A DNA stretch of 64,000 nucleotides from Bacillus pumilus (lineage in GTDB: Bacteria > Bacillota > Bacilli > Bacillales > Bacillaceae): assembly GCA_001938995.1 (NCBI GenBank), contig MKZN01000002.1, positions 62,001 through 126,000 of the forward strand, written 5' to 3'. The position numbers and the translations under genes were made by a program. Within the stretch, counting starts at the first letter, position 1, and every line of letters starts with the position of its first letter. A model generated the notes under the pieces. The model did not search any database, was not told the DNA's origin, and was given only the letters and a program-made list of their open reading frames with translations. Of the stretch, positions 17,555 through 27,543 are shown in pieces.

Positions 17555-19522
17555 TTAAACCTCCTCAGCTAGCGACAAGTTTTCATTTTCAAGAATGTTG
17601 CTTTCCTCATCAAGTCCAAAGGCGACATTCTTTTCAATCCATTTACGGCGCGGCTCAACTTTGTCACCCATAAGCGTCGTGACGCGGCGTTCCACTCGTG
17701 CAGCATCGTCGATTTTCACTCTGACAAGTGTTCTGGACTCTGGATTCATTGTCGTTTCCCATAGCTGGTCGGCATTCATTTCACCTAAACCTTTATAGCG
17801 CTGAATCGTATACCCTTTTCCAACTTTTTTTAGTACGTCATCCATTTCTTCATCAGACCATGCATACTCTATGACTTCTTTCTTCCCTGAGCCTTTGCTG
17901 ACTTTATATAACGGCGGGAGGGCAATAAATACTTTGCCATGTTCAATCAGCGGCTTCATATAGCGGTAGAAGAACGTGAGTAGTAGAACTTGAATATGCG
18001 CTCCATCTGTATCAGCATCTGTCATAATGATAATTTTGTCATAATTGATGTCTTCTACATTAAAATCGACACCGACACCACCACCGATGGCATGGATAAT
18101 GGTGTTGATTTCTTCGTTTTTGAAAATATCAGCAAGCTTCGCCTTTTCTGTGTTAATGACCTTCCCTCGAAGTGGAAGTACCGCTTGGAATTTTCGATCA
18201 CGCCCTTGCTTTGCTGAACCACCCGCTGAGTCTCCCTCCACTAAGTACAGTTCGTTTCTTGCTGGGTTTCTTGATTGAGCAGGCGTCAATTTCCCGCTTA
18301 ATGTCGCTTCAGACTTTTTCCGTTTCTTGCCGCTTCTTGCCTCTTCCCTTGCTTTTCTAGCAGCTTCTCTCGCTTGCTGCGCCTTAATGGACTTTTTCAC
18401 AAGAAGTGTCGCTGTTTCCCGGTTTTCTTCAAGGAAATAGGCAAGTTTTTCAGAAATTACGGCATCGACAGCGGATCGTGCTTCACTCGTCCCGAGTTTT
18501 CCTTTTGTTTGTCCTTCAAATTGCAGCAGGTCCTCAGGAATTCTCACAGAAATAATCGCAGAAAGCCCTTCACGAATATCAGTACCTTCTAAATTCTTAT
18601 CTTTTTCTTTTAAAAGGGTCACTTTGCGCGCATATTCATTAAAGGCTCTCGTCAACGCTGTTTTCGCTCCAGACTCATGGGTACCCCCATCTTTTGTTCT
18701 GACGTTGTTGACAAAGGAAAGGATATTCTCTGAATAGCCATCATTGAATTGAAAAGCAAAATCTACTTCAATAGACTGATGTTCCCCTTCGAAAGAGACC
18801 ACTTCACTGAGTACGTCTTTTTCTTCATTTAAATAAGCAACAAATGCTTCGATTCCCGTCTCATAATGAAAAGTTTCTTTTACATCATGTCGTTCATCGA
18901 TGAGCTCTATGTTTAATCCTTTCAGTAAAAAGGCTGATTCTCTTAAGCGCTCAGATAACGCATCAAAGTTATAAGTGGTAACACTAAACATTGTCCGATC
19001 TGGCTTAAAGTGAATTAACGTGCCTGTCTTTTTCGTTTTCCCGACTTTTTCAAGTGATGTCACAGGTTTTCCGCCATGTTCAAAGCGCTGGTGATAAATA
19101 AAGCCGTCACGTTCAATTGTGACAGTCAGCCATTCTGACAGTGCGTTTACAACAGAAGCCCCTACACCGTGAAGTCCGCCACTTGTTTTATATCCGCCTT
19201 GCCCAAATTTCCCGCCTGCATGCAGGACCGTTAAAATGATTTCAGGCGTTGGTTTTCCAAGTTTATGCATACCAGTAGGCATTCCTCGCCCTTTATCCTG
19301 AACGGAAATGCTGTTATCTTTATGTATTTTGACAATGATATGATTTCCATGGCCAGCGAGCACTTCATCGACTGAATTGTCTACGATCTCATAGACGAGG
19401 TGATGGAGTCCGCGTGAATCAGTTGATCCAATATACATTCCCGGACGTTTACGGACCGCTTCAAGCCCCTCTAGCACCTGAATAGAATCATCGTTATAAT
19501 CTACTTGCTGCTTTTTAACCAA
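17555..19522 (-). CDS. parE: DNA topoisomerase IV subunit B (ATPase)
   Basis: 655 aa. It has a GHKL ATPase fold ([39 protein letters not shown]), the transducer domain, and a TOPRIM domain with [19 protein letters not shown] and the metal-binding DTDGAH. The C-terminus [21 protein letters not shown] contacts ParC. It precedes parC in one operon. A LexA-like box 250 bp upstream suggests SOS control, as known for parEC in B. subtilis. Confidence 0.98.
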   Translation of the reverse strand: MVKKQQVDYNDDSIQVLEGLEAVRKRPGMYIGSTDSRGLHHLVYEIVDNSVDEVLAGHGNHIIVKIHKDNSISVQDKGRGMPTGMHKLGKPTPEIILTVLHAGGKFGQGGYKTSGGLHGVGASVVNALSEWLTVTIERDGFIYHQRFEHGGKPVTSLEKVGKTKKTGTLIHFKPDRTMFSVTTYNFDALSERLRESAFLLKGLNIELIDERHDVKETFHYETGIEAFVAYLNEEKDVLSEVVSFEGEHQSIEVDFAFQFNDGYSENILSFVNNVRTKDGGTHESGAKTALTRAFNEYARKVTLLKEKDKNLEGTDIREGLSAIISVRIPEDLLQFEGQTKGKLGTSEARSAVDAVISEKLAYFLEENRETATLLVKKSIKAQQAREAARKAREEARSGKKRKKSEATLSGKLTPAQSRNPARNELYLVEGDSAGGSAKQGRDRKFQAVLPLRGKVINTEKAKLADIFKNEEINTIIHAIGGGVGVDFNVEDINYDKIIIMTDADTDGAHIQVLLLTFFYRYMKPLIEHGKVFIALPPLYKVSKGSGKKEVIEYAWSDEEMDDVLKKVGKGYTIQRYKGLGEMNADQLWETTMNPESRTLVRVKIDDAARVERRVTTLMGDKVEPRRKWIEKNVAFGLDEESNILENENLSLAEEV

Positions 19523-19773
19523 ATGCTTAATCCCCTTTCACTAACAAACATAACCGGTTCATCATCAAATATCTCTTTAAAATTCATGATGATCATGCTG
19601 CTCATTACTGTCTATTTAATAAGCTGCATCATCATCATGCATGTATGATTCATCAACACATGCTCTTTTGCACGAATATGAAGATTATTTGTTCTGCACT
19701 CAGAACTCGAAGTCCATTATAAACAAGACTGTTTCATAAGCCAAATGCAATATTATGCTGATTTTAGCAAACG

Positions 19774-19787
19774 AGAACATTCGTTCT
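19774..19787 (-). promoter_or_regulatory. Putative LexA (SOS) box upstream of parE
   Basis: AGAACATTCGTTCT is a palindromic GAAC-N4-GTTC site, the core of the Bacillus LexA box CGAACRNRYGTTYG, with only the outermost bases differing. It lies near TAATAT (minus strand, about 19752-19757), a possible -10 of parE. The rest of the 409-bp gap between parE and yneT holds no gene that I can support. Confidence 0.55.
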
Positions 19788-19895
19788 TATTTATTTTATC
19801 TCTCTTTTTCTCCTTATGCAAGGTCATCGGTATGTCCCTGTCGCCTTATTTTATCGCTTTCTTCTAGAATCGCAAATATATTTCTTTACAAAAAA

Positions 19896-19926
19896 GTAAA
19901 AACCCTTGAAAAAACAAGGATTTTTG
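19896..19926 (-). terminator. Terminator of yneT
   Basis: Minus strand AAATCCTTG/CAAGGGTTT around a T6 loop, followed by a T-run. Confidence 0.75.
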
Positions 19927-19931
19927 ACGAT

Positions 19932-20345
19932 TTAATGAGTTTTTGTCATTGCATGTGCAACCTTGATGCACAAATCCATTATCGCAATCTTACCATTTTC
20001 CTCAATCAGTCTTTTCGCTTCTTCGTGATAAATGCCTTGCTGGGCCCAAAAAACAGGTGCATCTATTTCAATAAATTCTTTTGCTACGTCAGGTAAATAT
20101 TCTGAACGTCTAAAGACATTCACGATATCAACAGGCTCTTTTATATCTTTTAACGTGGCAACCGCTTTCACTCCAAGTGCTTCATCAATGGTTGGGTTAA
20201 CCGGAATAATCTCATAACCGGCATCCTGCATCGCCTTTGAAACCATAAAGGACGTTCGGTGCGGCTGATTTGATAAACCAACAACAGCAATTCGTTTGCT
20301 ATCCCTTAAGATACGGCCAATTTCTTGTTTGGTAGGATGATTCAT
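19932..20345 (-). CDS. yneT: CoA-binding domain protein YneT
   Basis: 137 aa, a single Rossmann-like CoA-binding domain: RIAVVGLSNQPHRTSFMVSKAMQDAGYEIIPVNP (residues about 18-51), then VDIVNVFRRSEYLPDVAKEFIE and GIYHEEAKRL. It belongs to the YccU/YneT family, which has no proven reaction. It is divergent from plsY as in B. subtilis. Confidence 0.92.
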   Translation of the reverse strand: MNHPTKQEIGRILRDSKRIAVVGLSNQPHRTSFMVSKAMQDAGYEIIPVNPTIDEALGVKAVATLKDIKEPVDIVNVFRRSEYLPDVAKEFIEIDAPVFWAQQGIYHEEAKRLIEENGKIAIMDLCIKVAHAMTKTH

Positions 20346-20499
20346 CCAATCACTCCTTTCCTTCTATTTTAGCGAATTTCCTTCCTAAAAACAAAGTTGA
20401 TTTCATCTGCCTGCTATTTTTTCATAAAAGATGGGCATGTTTTTCTTAAGATCATGTTAAAATGTAAGACAAGAGGGAGAATATAAAGGAGATATGCAG

Positions 20500-21081
20500 A
20501 TGTTAATTGCTTTGATGTTTATTTTGGCTTATCTTCTCGGCAGTATTCCATCCGGTCTTATTGTCGGGAAAGCTACAAAGGGAATCGATATTCGTGAACA
20601 TGGCAGCGGGAACCTAGGTGCAACGAATGCATTTCGGACACTTGGTGTAAAAGCAGGATCGATCGTCATCACTGCCGATATATTAAAAGGCACGCTTGCT
20701 TCAGCACTACCGTTTTTCATGCAACTGGACATCCATCCCTTATTAGCAGGAGTTGCTGCTGTCGTTGGTCACAGCTTTCCTATATTTGCAAAATTTAAAG
20801 GGGGAAAAGCAGTCGCTACCTCAGGCGGTGTATTGCTATTTTATGCCCCATTTTTATTTGTTACGATGATTGCTGCTTTTTTCTTATTTTTATACATTAC
20901 TAAATATGTTTCTTTATCATCGATTTTGACTGGGGTTTATACATTCATTTACAGTCTATTCACTAAAGACTTATTCTTGATTATTGTTGTGGCTGTTCTT
21001 GCTGGCTTTGTGATCTACAGACACATCGCCAACCTCAAACGAATTATTAACAAAACGGAACCGAAAATCAAATGGCTTTAG
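20500..21081 (+). CDS. plsY: Acyl-phosphate:glycerol-3-phosphate acyltransferase
   Basis: 193 aa, integral membrane. It makes lysophosphatidic acid from acyl-phosphate, the first acylation in phospholipid synthesis. Motifs: [30 protein letters not shown] (motif 1), [18 protein letters not shown] (motif 2) and the C-terminal [16 protein letters not shown] (motif 3). The ribosome site AAAGGAG at 20485-20491 is 8 bases from the ATG at 20500 but only 2 from the ATG at 20494, so 20500 is preferred. Confidence 0.96.
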   Translation: MLIALMFILAYLLGSIPSGLIVGKATKGIDIREHGSGNLGATNAFRTLGVKAGSIVITADILKGTLASALPFFMQLDIHPLLAGVAAVVGHSFPIFAKFKGGKAVATSGGVLLFYAPFLFVTMIAAFFLFLYITKYVSLSSILTGVYTFIYSLFTKDLFLIIVVAVLAGFVIYRHIANLKRIINKTEPKIKWL

Positions 21082-21180
21082 CCGTTTAAAAAGAATGAAT
21101 ACGTGGTAAAACAAAGGAAAAGCTGTTTTTTACATTCTGCATTTCGAAAAACAGCATGACTTTAAAAAGGAGCGATCACA

Positions 21181-21468
21181 TTGAAATTAACGATAAAAGA
21201 TGATGCACTGAATTGGTACAAGGATGAACTAGAATTAGAAAAAGGTGATCATGTTCGCTTTTTTGTCAGATATGGTGGGTGCAGTCATGTACAAAAAGGC
21301 TTTTCTCTTGGCGTCGCAAAAGATGAACCTCAAAATGCCGGCGCAACCGCTGAAATAGAAGGCATTACTTTCTTTGTTGAAGAAAGTGATATTTGGTATT
21401 TTGACAACCATGATCTGCATATTGATTATAACGAATCCGTAAAAGAACCAGAGTTCCATTATGAATAA
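21181..21468 (+). CDS. yneR: HesB/IscA-like protein YneR
   Basis: 95 aa of the HesB-like fold (VRFFVRYGGCSHVQKGFSLGV, GITFFVEESDIWYFDNHDLHIDY). It lacks the three-cysteine iron-sulphur binding pattern of true IscA, with only one Cys (GGCSH). Start at a TTG after AAAAAGGAGCG. Same position as yneR in B. subtilis; role unknown. Confidence 0.92.
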   Translation: MKLTIKDDALNWYKDELELEKGDHVRFFVRYGGCSHVQKGFSLGVAKDEPQNAGATAEIEGITFFVEESDIWYFDNHDLHIDYNESVKEPEFHYE

Positions 21469-21470
21469 AC

Positions 21471-21506
21471 AAAAAAGATACCTCATCCCTCGGGTATCTT
21501 TTTTGT
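21471..21506. terminator. Bidirectional terminator between yneR and yneQ
   Basis: AAAAGATACC/GGTATCTTTT stem between convergent genes, with T's on either strand. Confidence 0.85.
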
Positions 21507-21507
21507 T

Positions 21508-21819
21508 TTATACATCTATGTGTAATCCGTACTCCTGAATGTTTCCTATAGACCGCTCTTTTTTCAGAATTCTTTTTTGTACATCACCAATCAAATCAAA
21601 GTGAGGAAATCCCTCTCGTTCATGAATCCATTCTTTTTTTAAACCGTGTTTTTCTCCCCACGCCATTAAGTGTTTCAAATCCTGACAAGCTGCTTTTGTT
21701 ACAGTATTAGCATGTGGAAAACGGTCGTCTAGCCAATAGTGTGTTAAAAAGGCGATTTCACCTTGCCGAACTGCCGATTTCCATGCGTTTAAATCATGTC
21801 TTTTGATACCAAAGGCCAT
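21508..21819 (-). CDS. yneQ: Conserved protein YneQ
   Basis: 103 aa, soluble, with conserved FLTHYWLDDRFPHANTVTKAA and a polar C-terminus. Matches the B. subtilis yneQ position, 3 bp downstream of yneP, so translationally coupled. Function unknown. Confidence 0.88.
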   Translation of the reverse strand: MAFGIKRHDLNAWKSAVRQGEIAFLTHYWLDDRFPHANTVTKAACQDLKHLMAWGEKHGLKKEWIHEREGFPHFDLIGDVQKRILKKERSIGNIQEYGLHIDV

Positions 21820-21822
21820 AAA

Positions 21823-22245
21823 TTAAACCTGCTTCTTCGACTGTTCATATACTTTGTGCCATGCCGGGAAGGCTTTTCTAAATTGAATGGGTCTAAAGGT
21901 GTCTTTGTCCACACAAATATGCGAGGTCGTCCCTGTGATGGCTATTTGACCATCAGGCTTTTGAATTTCATACCCGTATACTGTTTTTACGCCATTATAT
22001 TCTTCGATCCATGTATGGACTGTAGCGATTTCACCATATAACAGCGGTTTTTTATATCGAACCTGAAGATCGACAACTGGTGCTAGAACACCATCTGCCT
22101 CTAGCTGGGCATAGGAAAATCCAAGTTCTTTAATTAACGCCGTTCTACCGACTTCCATCCAGATTAAGTAATTCGCATGATAGACAATGCCCATTTGGTC
22201 TGTTTCTGCATAACGTACTTCTATTTCTTTTTTTGATACATACAC
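21823..22245 (-). CDS. yneP: Acyl-CoA thioesterase, 4HBT hot-dog family (YneP)
   Basis: 140 aa single hot-dog domain: VRYAETDQMGIVYHANYLIWMEVGRTALIKELG (residues about 10-42), with the catalytic Asp in ETDQMG, and VRYKKPLLYGEIATV. It cleaves acyl-CoA thioesters; the physiological acyl group is unknown. First gene of the yneP-yneQ pair. Confidence 0.93.
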   Translation of the reverse strand: MYVSKKEIEVRYAETDQMGIVYHANYLIWMEVGRTALIKELGFSYAQLEADGVLAPVVDLQVRYKKPLLYGEIATVHTWIEEYNGVKTVYGYEIQKPDGQIAITGTTSHICVDKDTFRPIQFRKAFPAWHKVYEQSKKQV

Positions 22246-22321
22246 GTGTTCATCGCACTCCTATCAGAACCTAAAGTCTCTGTCATTTTACCACATTCCA
22301 AAAGGTTCTTCTAAAAAGAGG

Positions 22322-22353
22322 CAATAAAATAAACCAGGAATCCCTGGTTTATT
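22322..22353 (-). terminator. Terminator of sspN-tlp
   Basis: Perfect 11-bp stem AATAAACCAGG/CCTGGTTTATT (22328-22338 and 22343-22353) with T's beyond it on the minus strand; overlaps the tlp stop. Confidence 0.8.
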
Positions 22354-22591
22354 CAGTATAACCATTTTTTCTTGCAGCCTCTTCATCCTTTATCTCCGCT
22401 CGCATGGCGTCAATACTGATTTTACGGTTTTCATTTTTTTGCTTAATCATCTTTTGCTCTTCCTCTGTTGAAAGAGCCATGGCTGCTTCAGATTCATCTA
22501 TATTTTCAAGTGTGTTTTCAATCATATCTTGCAGCTTCTCAACATTGTCAGAACGATCGTCTGGATGTGGCTGATACGACTTGTTATTCAT
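22349..22591 (-). CDS. tlp: Small acid-soluble spore protein Tlp
   Basis: 80 aa from the ATG at 22591, which follows GGGGGAAAG. An in-frame upstream extension would overlap sspN and is rejected. NKSYQPHPDDRSDNVEKLQDMI and ENTLENIDESEAAMAL are typical of Tlp, a spore-core protein made in the forespore under sigma-G. It is second in the operon after sspN. Confidence 0.94.
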   Translation of the reverse strand: MNNKSYQPHPDDRSDNVEKLQDMIENTLENIDESEAAMALSTEEEQKMIKQKNENRKISIDAMRAEIKDEEAARKNGYTE

Positions 22592-22607
22592 ATTTCTTTC
22601 CCCCCTG

Positions 22608-22751
22608 TTATTCCCCTTTTGTTTGAATGACATCAGGTTGTTCATTCGATTTATTATGCATCTTTTTACCTTTATTTCGTTTATACGCCACAGGTTTTGT
22701 CCCTAAATGGTCCGGTGTAAATTGTGCTTGTTTATCATGCTCTCTACCCAT
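22608..22751 (-). CDS. sspN: Small acid-soluble spore protein N
   Basis: 47 aa. FTPDHLGTKPVAYKRNKGKK and the ending VIQTKGE match SspN. GAGGAGGG precedes; the second of two adjacent ATGs (22751) has the better spacing. It lies 16 bp upstream of tlp, as in B. subtilis. A minor protein of the spore core. Confidence 0.93.
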   Translation of the reverse strand: MGREHDKQAQFTPDHLGTKPVAYKRNKGKKMHNKSNEQPDVIQTKGE

Positions 22752-22801
22752 CATACATCCCTCCTCATCTTTAGGATGAACGAAAACGGTAAAATCATAA
22801 C

Positions 22802-22927
22802 TTATTTCTGTCGAAAACGCTCTTCCAACTTTTCTTCAAGCTGGTTTAAAAATTCTTCATTGCTCATTAATTCTTTTTTATTTTCAAGCAAAAGCTCTTC
22901 AAAAGTCCGTCTTTTTCTTCTTCTCAT
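22802..22927 (-). CDS. FbpB-family small basic protein
   Basis: 41 aa with GGAGGTGAATGG before the ATG. RRRKRRTFEELLLENKKELM followed by FLNQLEEKLEERFRQK matches the FbpB family of small basic Bacillus proteins. The founding member acts with the iron-sparing sRNA FsrA. No Fur box was seen upstream, so this paralogue may not be iron-controlled. Confidence 0.75.
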   Translation of the reverse strand: MRRRKRRTFEELLLENKKELMSNEEFLNQLEEKLEERFRQK

Positions 22928-22983
22928 TCCATTCACCTCCACGTATTAGTCACATTTTCGCCAAAACATTTAGAAAATAAGCA

Positions 22984-23012
22984 AAAAAGCTGAATCCTTA
23001 TAGACCCAGCTC
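22984..23012 (-). terminator. Terminator overlapping the end of yneN
   Basis: Minus strand AGCTGGGTC...GATTCAGCT closed by an AGCTG/CAGCT stem, then six T's. Confidence 0.7.
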
Positions 23013-23501
23013 TGTTTCGATTTCTTTTTTTGTTAGCATTTGATGCTTGACGGACATGATCCGTCCTTCTTCATCTAATATGTAGGTTGTTGGATATGAA
23101 AGCACCTGATATCTGGCTTGAATACCTTTTTCATCTAATAAAACCGGGAAGCTTAAGCTTAATTCGTCTTTGAATGCTGCAATATGATCCACACTCTTTT
23201 CAGTCGTGGTCAAATTCACTGCAAGAACTTCCACTTGATCATTCTCACTTCGGATGGCATCTAAATCTGGCATTTCCGTTCTGCATGGCTGACACCATGT
23301 TGCCCAAAAGTTAACGAGCACCTTTTTCCCGCGATAATCAGCCAACGAAACCGTTTTGCCCTCTAGGGTCTTTAGCTGAAAATCAGGGGCTTGATCCCCT
23401 TTTTCTAGACCAATGGCAGGCTCTTTTTCTCCAAATAGATTCCATGCAAGTAAACCAATCAACACAAGTAAAACAGCACTTGCCATTCCTTTTTTCCACA
23501 T
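22998..23501 (-). CDS. yneN: Membrane-anchored thiol-disulfide oxidoreductase (ResA/StoA-like)
   Basis: 167 aa. An uncleaved signal anchor (MASAVLLVLIGLLAWNLF) puts the thioredoxin fold outside the cell. Active site WATWCQPC (Cys about 71 and 74) and the cis-proline YPTTY. ResA and StoA reduce disulfides in cytochrome c or in spore cortex proteins, receiving electrons from CcdA. This paralogue lies close to ccdA in the same region, as in B. subtilis. Confidence 0.93.
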   Translation of the reverse strand: MWKKGMASAVLLVLIGLLAWNLFGEKEPAIGLEKGDQAPDFQLKTLEGKTVSLADYRGKKVLVNFWATWCQPCRTEMPDLDAIRSENDQVEVLAVNLTTTEKSVDHIAAFKDELSLSFPVLLDEKGIQARYQVLSYPTTYILDEEGRIMSVKHQMLTKKEIETELGL

Positions 23502-23519
23502 GATTGATCCTCCACTATT

Positions 23520-23559
23520 ATAAAAAGAAGAGAAAGCTTGCGAGTGCCCTCTCTTCTTT
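23520..23559 (-). terminator. Terminator of citB
   Basis: Stem AAAGAAGAGA/TCTCTTCTTT (23524-23533 and 23550-23559), with T-rich sequence beyond on the minus strand. Confidence 0.8.
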
Positions 23560-23566
23560 CACTTTA

Positions 23567-26296
23567 TTAATGATTAGCTAATTTTTCGCGCAATACCATT
23601 TGAAGGATACCGCCATGACGATAGTAGTCAATTTCAACTTCACTGTCAAAGCGAACAATGACTTCAAACGTTTTTGCATGACCATCTGCGTCAATTGCTC
23701 TCACAGTGATAAGATCACGCGGTCGAACTGTTTCATCAACATCCACTTCAAACGTTTCTGTTCCAGTTAAACCGTAAGTCTCTGCACTCTCTCCATCTTT
23801 AAACTGCAATGGAAGGACACCCATAAAGACAAGGTTACTTCTGTGAATACGCTCAAAGCTTTCAGCTAGAACAAATTTAATACCCAGAAGGTTTGTTCCT
23901 TTTGCAGCCCAGTCACGTGAAGATCCCATTCCATAGTCCTTACCCGCTAAAATCGCAAGGCTCGTTCCATCTTCTTTATAACGCATGCACGCATCATAGA
24001 TGGAAGTGACTTCACCAGTTGGCCAATACGTTGTATAGCCACCTTCTGTTCCTGGTGCAATTTGGTTTTTAATACGGATGTTTGCAAATGTACCTCTCAT
24101 CATGACATGGTGATTCCCACGACGAGATCCATATGAGTTAAAGTCTCTAGGCGACACGCCTCTTTCTTGCAGGTATTTACCTGCAGGTGTGTCCTTGCCA
24201 ATCGCTCCAGCAGGAGAAATATGGTCAGTTGTGACCGAATCACCAAACTTAGCGACTACACGCAAGCCTTTAAGCGGTTCGACTTTACCTGGTTCAACGG
24301 ACAGGTTTTCAAAGAATGGCGGGTTCGCAATGTAAGTTGAATCTTCATCCCATTTGTACAATGCATCATCCGTCGTTTTAATGTCATTCCAGCGATCATT
24401 GCTGTCAAAAACAGTTTCATATTCTGAGCGGAAGAGTTCAGGTGTGACAGTGCTTTTAACGACACGATTGATTTCGTCCATTGAAGGCCAAATGTCATTG
24501 AAATAAACGTTCTCACCATTTTTATCAACACCGATAGGATCTTTTGTTAAGTCGATATCAACTGTCCCTGCAAGGGCATAAGCCACAACTAATGGCGGTG
24601 ATGCAAGGTAGTTCCCTTTAACAAGCGGATGGATACGTCCTTCAAAGTTACGGTTTCCTGATAAGACAGAAGTGATCAGCAGATCATTTTCTGAAACAGC
24701 ATCTTCAATTTCCTTTTCAAGCGGACCAGAGTTCCCGATACATGTTGTACAGCCATACCCGACAATGTTAAATCCAAGGTCTCTTAGGTACGGAAGAAGC
24801 CCTGAGTTCACAAGATAACCTGTGACCACCTTTGAACCTGGCGCAAGTGACGTCTTCACATAGTTTGGTACCTTCATGCCAAGCTCACTTGCTTTCTTGG
24901 CAACTAGGCCTGCACCAATCAGCACGTAAGGGTTCGATGTATTCGTACAGCTCGTAATCGCTGCAATGGCAATCGCTCCAGTCTTCATCACAGCTTTTTC
25001 ACCGTTTTGAAGATCGAACTTGATTTGTTTATCAAGCTCTGATTTTTCTAAACCAAATCCTTGGTTACCAGCTGGACTGACAAGGTGTTGATGGAATGTG
25101 TCTTTCATTTCAGAAAGCGGAATCAAATCCTGTGGACGTTTTGGACCAGACAAGTTTGACTCAATTTGAGAAAGATCGATTTCTACGATGTCTGTAAAAA
25201 TTGGTTCCTCAGCATCTGGCGTATAGAATAATCCGTTTGCGCGAGAATATTCTTCAACGATATTAATTTGCTCTTCATCACGTCCAGTTAGACGAAGGTA
25301 TGCAAGAGCTTCCGCATCTACAGGGAAGAAACCACAAGTAGCGCCGTATTCAGGAGCCATGTTAGCAATGGTTGCACGGTCTGCTAATGGAAGCTGCGCA
25401 ACCCCTGGTCCGAAGAATTCAACAAACTTGTTGACAACGCCCTTTTCCCGTAGGACTTGTGTGACTTTTAGTGCCAAATCTGTTGCTGTTGTTCCATTTG
25501 GAAGTTCACCGACTAGCTTCGCACCAATAACCTCTGGTACTGGGAAGTAAGAAGGTTGACCGAGCATACCCGCTTCAGCTTCGATACCACCAACGCCCCA
25601 ACCAAGCACACCGATCCCGTTAATCATTGTCGTATGTGAGTCAGTACCAACTAGTGTATCTGGATAAGCAATGATCTCGCCATCTTCTTCTATCGCATGC
25701 ACAACACTTGCAAGATACTCTAAGTTCACTTGGTGAACAATTCCTGTTGCAGGTGGGACAGCTTGATAATTATTAAACGCTTTCTTTGCCCAGCTAAGGA
25801 AGTTGTAACGCTCTGCATTTCGTTCGAATTCTAAATCCATGTTAATGTTCAAAGCATCTTCCGTTCCAGCTTTGTCAACTTGTACAGAGTGGTCAATGAC
25901 AAGGTCTACTGGAATTTCAGGGTTAATTTTATCAGGATCTCCACCGACATCAGCCATAGCTTTTCTTAAAGAAGCAAGGTCAACGACGGCTGGTACACCC
26001 GTGAAATCTTGCAAAATGACACGAGATGGTTTGAATGGAACATCAATTTCTTTTACCCCGGCAGTTCCCCATTTTGCCAAGTTCTCGACGTGTTCCTTTT
26101 TGATCACTTTACCGTCTACTTGGCGAAGCACTGATTCTAATAGTACCTTAATGGAATAAGGTAGCTTAGAAACATTTCCGATTCCTTGTTTTTCAAGTGC
26201 TTCTAACGAATAATAGTGATATGTTTTCCCATTTGTCGAAAACGTTTTTCTAGATTGAAAAGCGTCTTGTTTAGCGACTTGCTGTTGTTTCGACAT
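23567..26296 (-). CDS. citB: Aconitate hydratase (aconitase)
   Basis: 909 aa from the ATG at 26296, the same length as B. subtilis CitB; a longer in-frame start is not supported. It interconverts citrate and isocitrate in the TCA cycle and, without its cluster, binds RNA. It keeps the [4Fe-4S] cysteines ([11 protein letters not shown] and [15 protein letters not shown]), the substrate-binding [13 protein letters not shown] region and the swivelling C-terminal domain ([15 protein letters not shown]). A CcpC-type box lies upstream. Confidence 0.98.
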   Translation of the reverse strand: MSKQQQVAKQDAFQSRKTFSTNGKTYHYYSLEALEKQGIGNVSKLPYSIKVLLESVLRQVDGKVIKKEHVENLAKWGTAGVKEIDVPFKPSRVILQDFTGVPAVVDLASLRKAMADVGGDPDKINPEIPVDLVIDHSVQVDKAGTEDALNINMDLEFERNAERYNFLSWAKKAFNNYQAVPPATGIVHQVNLEYLASVVHAIEEDGEIIAYPDTLVGTDSHTTMINGIGVLGWGVGGIEAEAGMLGQPSYFPVPEVIGAKLVGELPNGTTATDLALKVTQVLREKGVVNKFVEFFGPGVAQLPLADRATIANMAPEYGATCGFFPVDAEALAYLRLTGRDEEQINIVEEYSRANGLFYTPDAEEPIFTDIVEIDLSQIESNLSGPKRPQDLIPLSEMKDTFHQHLVSPAGNQGFGLEKSELDKQIKFDLQNGEKAVMKTGAIAIAAITSCTNTSNPYVLIGAGLVAKKASELGMKVPNYVKTSLAPGSKVVTGYLVNSGLLPYLRDLGFNIVGYGCTTCIGNSGPLEKEIEDAVSENDLLITSVLSGNRNFEGRIHPLVKGNYLASPPLVVAYALAGTVDIDLTKDPIGVDKNGENVYFNDIWPSMDEINRVVKSTVTPELFRSEYETVFDSNDRWNDIKTTDDALYKWDEDSTYIANPPFFENLSVEPGKVEPLKGLRVVAKFGDSVTTDHISPAGAIGKDTPAGKYLQERGVSPRDFNSYGSRRGNHHVMMRGTFANIRIKNQIAPGTEGGYTTYWPTGEVTSIYDACMRYKEDGTSLAILAGKDYGMGSSRDWAAKGTNLLGIKFVLAESFERIHRSNLVFMGVLPLQFKDGESAETYGLTGTETFEVDVDETVRPRDLITVRAIDADGHAKTFEVIVRFDSEVEIDYYRHGGILQMVLREKLANH

Positions 26297-26433
26297 GTCC
26301 AAAATCCCCCTTTTGATGATCAAGATCAATTTCAACTCTCAGAAAAATCGTCGTATTTCACCACAATTTTCTCACAATTTCATCTTAAAACAAATTCATA
26401 CATAAGTAAATAACAATGCTTTTATTATATTCA

Positions 26434-26448
26434 ATAAGTTTACCTTAT
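26434..26448 (-). promoter_or_regulatory. CcpC operator upstream of citB
   Basis: ATAA-N7-TTAT (ATAAGTTTACCTTAT) is exactly the dyad bound by the citrate-responsive LysR regulator CcpC in Bacillus. A second, less regular ATAA half-site (ATAACAATGC) lies at 26410-26419, closer to the gene, as in B. subtilis. Confidence 0.75.
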
Positions 26449-26516
26449 CATTAGGAAATGATTACTCTTCATAAACCGATCAGCGCACGTTCATACTAAT
26501 GGTGAGGTGATCAGAC

Positions 26517-26663
26517 ATGACAAAACGAAAAGCCAATCATACGATTGATGGTATGAACGCAGCCAATAGCCAAGGAAAAGGTGCAGGCTATATCGAAAAT
26601 GACCAACTTGTTCTAACAGAAGAACAAAGACAAAACAATAAAAAACGCAAAAAAAACCAATAA
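26517..26663 (+). CDS. sspO: Small acid-soluble spore protein O
   Basis: 48 aa: [20 protein letters not shown] and [20 protein letters not shown], nearly identical to SspO (CotK) of B. subtilis. GGTGAGGTGA precedes the ATG. Spore-core protein made in the forespore; first gene of sspO-sspP. Confidence 0.95.
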   Translation: MTKRKANHTIDGMNAANSQGKGAGYIENDQLVLTEEQRQNNKKRKKNQ

Positions 26664-26679
26664 GAAAGGAGCTTGACCT

Positions 26680-26826
26680 ATGACAAATAAAAACACAGGT
26701 AAAGACATCCACCAAAACTCTCCGAAGGAGCATCAAGGTGGGCAACCCGAGCCTTTATCCGGCAGTAAAAAAGTGAAAAATCGCAACCATACTAGACAAA
26801 AACATAACACACATCACGATATGTAA
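26680..26826 (+). CDS. sspP: Small acid-soluble spore protein P
   Basis: 48 aa: [14 protein letters not shown] and the conserved ending [20 protein letters not shown]. Ribosome site AAAGGAG; 16 bp after sspO. Homologue of SspP (CotL). Confidence 0.95.
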   Translation: MTNKNTGKDIHQNSPKEHQGGQPEPLSGSKKVKNRNHTRQKHNTHHDM

Positions 26827-26908
26827 ACTTCCCCGTTCTTTTTTAGGTCTTTCACACATTTCACTTCTGAACATATGATTTATTATGAGATGTGATGGAG
26901 GAGTGTAT

Positions 26909-27307
26909 ATGGAGAATGAAAAGCAATTGAATTCCTCTGATTTTCTTGAAATAGATGATTGGCTCAATGTATTAATGGATGACCCCTTTGCGTGGTATGA
27001 TGAACAGCTCCCAATTGATCTATATGAAACAAGCCGTGATTATATTATCGAGTTGGATACCTCCACCTTGTCACTCACTGATTTAAAGCTAACCTTTGCT
27101 GGACACGAGCTTGTCTTAACTTACGTGATTCAGCAGCCTAATGGGGAGGAACAGCACATTGAAAAAAGCATGATGCTTCCTTTTTATTTGAATGACAAAG
27201 AAATTGACACAGAGTACGAAAACTGTATTTTATCAATCAAAATTAAAAAATATACTCATCGCGAAGAGGCGGCTTTTACCTTTCAAATGCCGCACTTCAA
27301 ACAGTAA
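26909..27307 (+). CDS. cotM: Spore coat protein CotM (small heat-shock protein fold)
   Basis: 132 aa from the ATG at 26909 after GGAGGAG. An alpha-crystallin/Hsp20-like domain (YIIELDTSTLSLTDLKLTFAGHELVLTYVIQ ... KSMMLPFYLNDKEIDTEYENCILSIKIKK) spans residues about 45-120. It resides in the outer coat. Same neighbourhood as in B. subtilis (sspP-cotM-yneK). Confidence 0.9.
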   Translation: MENEKQLNSSDFLEIDDWLNVLMDDPFAWYDEQLPIDLYETSRDYIIELDTSTLSLTDLKLTFAGHELVLTYVIQQPNGEEQHIEKSMMLPFYLNDKEIDTEYENCILSIKIKKYTHREEAAFTFQMPHFKQ

Positions 27308-27338
27308 GAGCCCACCTTCATTCAGGTGGGCTCTCTTC
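27307..27338 (+). terminator. Terminator of cotM
   Basis: Perfect 10-bp stem GAGCCCACCT/AGGTGGGCTC (27307-27316 and 27323-27332), starting in the stop codon. The T-run is short (TCTTCC). Confidence 0.7.
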
Positions 27339-27376
27339 CGTTCGTTTCAAGTCAATCCCTCTTGCGAACCGCCATG

Positions 27377-27428
27377 GCCAAATAGTAGAGTCGCTATACG
27401 ATAATGTATTCGTTTTCTACTATTTGGC
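27377..27428. repeat. Perfect 13-bp inverted repeat between cotM and yneK
   Basis: GCCAAATAGTAGA (27377-27389) and TCTACTATTTGGC (27416-27428) are exact complements with a 26-base loop. No T-run follows on either strand, so it is not an ordinary terminator. It may be a structured leader of yneK or a protein-binding site. Confidence 0.6.
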
Positions 27429-27543
27429 TTGGGTGTTTCTAGTAAATAGGCGTCTATGAAGACGTTTAGACATTTTTGTTATTTTCTTCTATCATCTATT
27501 CATGTAAAATGTAATAAAGATAAGGGGTAAAAGGAGTGAGAAC

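Noticed and set aside
24256..24531. Frame of 91 codons within citB on the same strand
   Set aside because: Out-of-frame shadow of aconitase.
26491..26967. Two open frames on the minus strand (84 and 70 codons)
   Set aside because: They lie antisense to sspO and sspP, whose proteins match known family sequences end to end.
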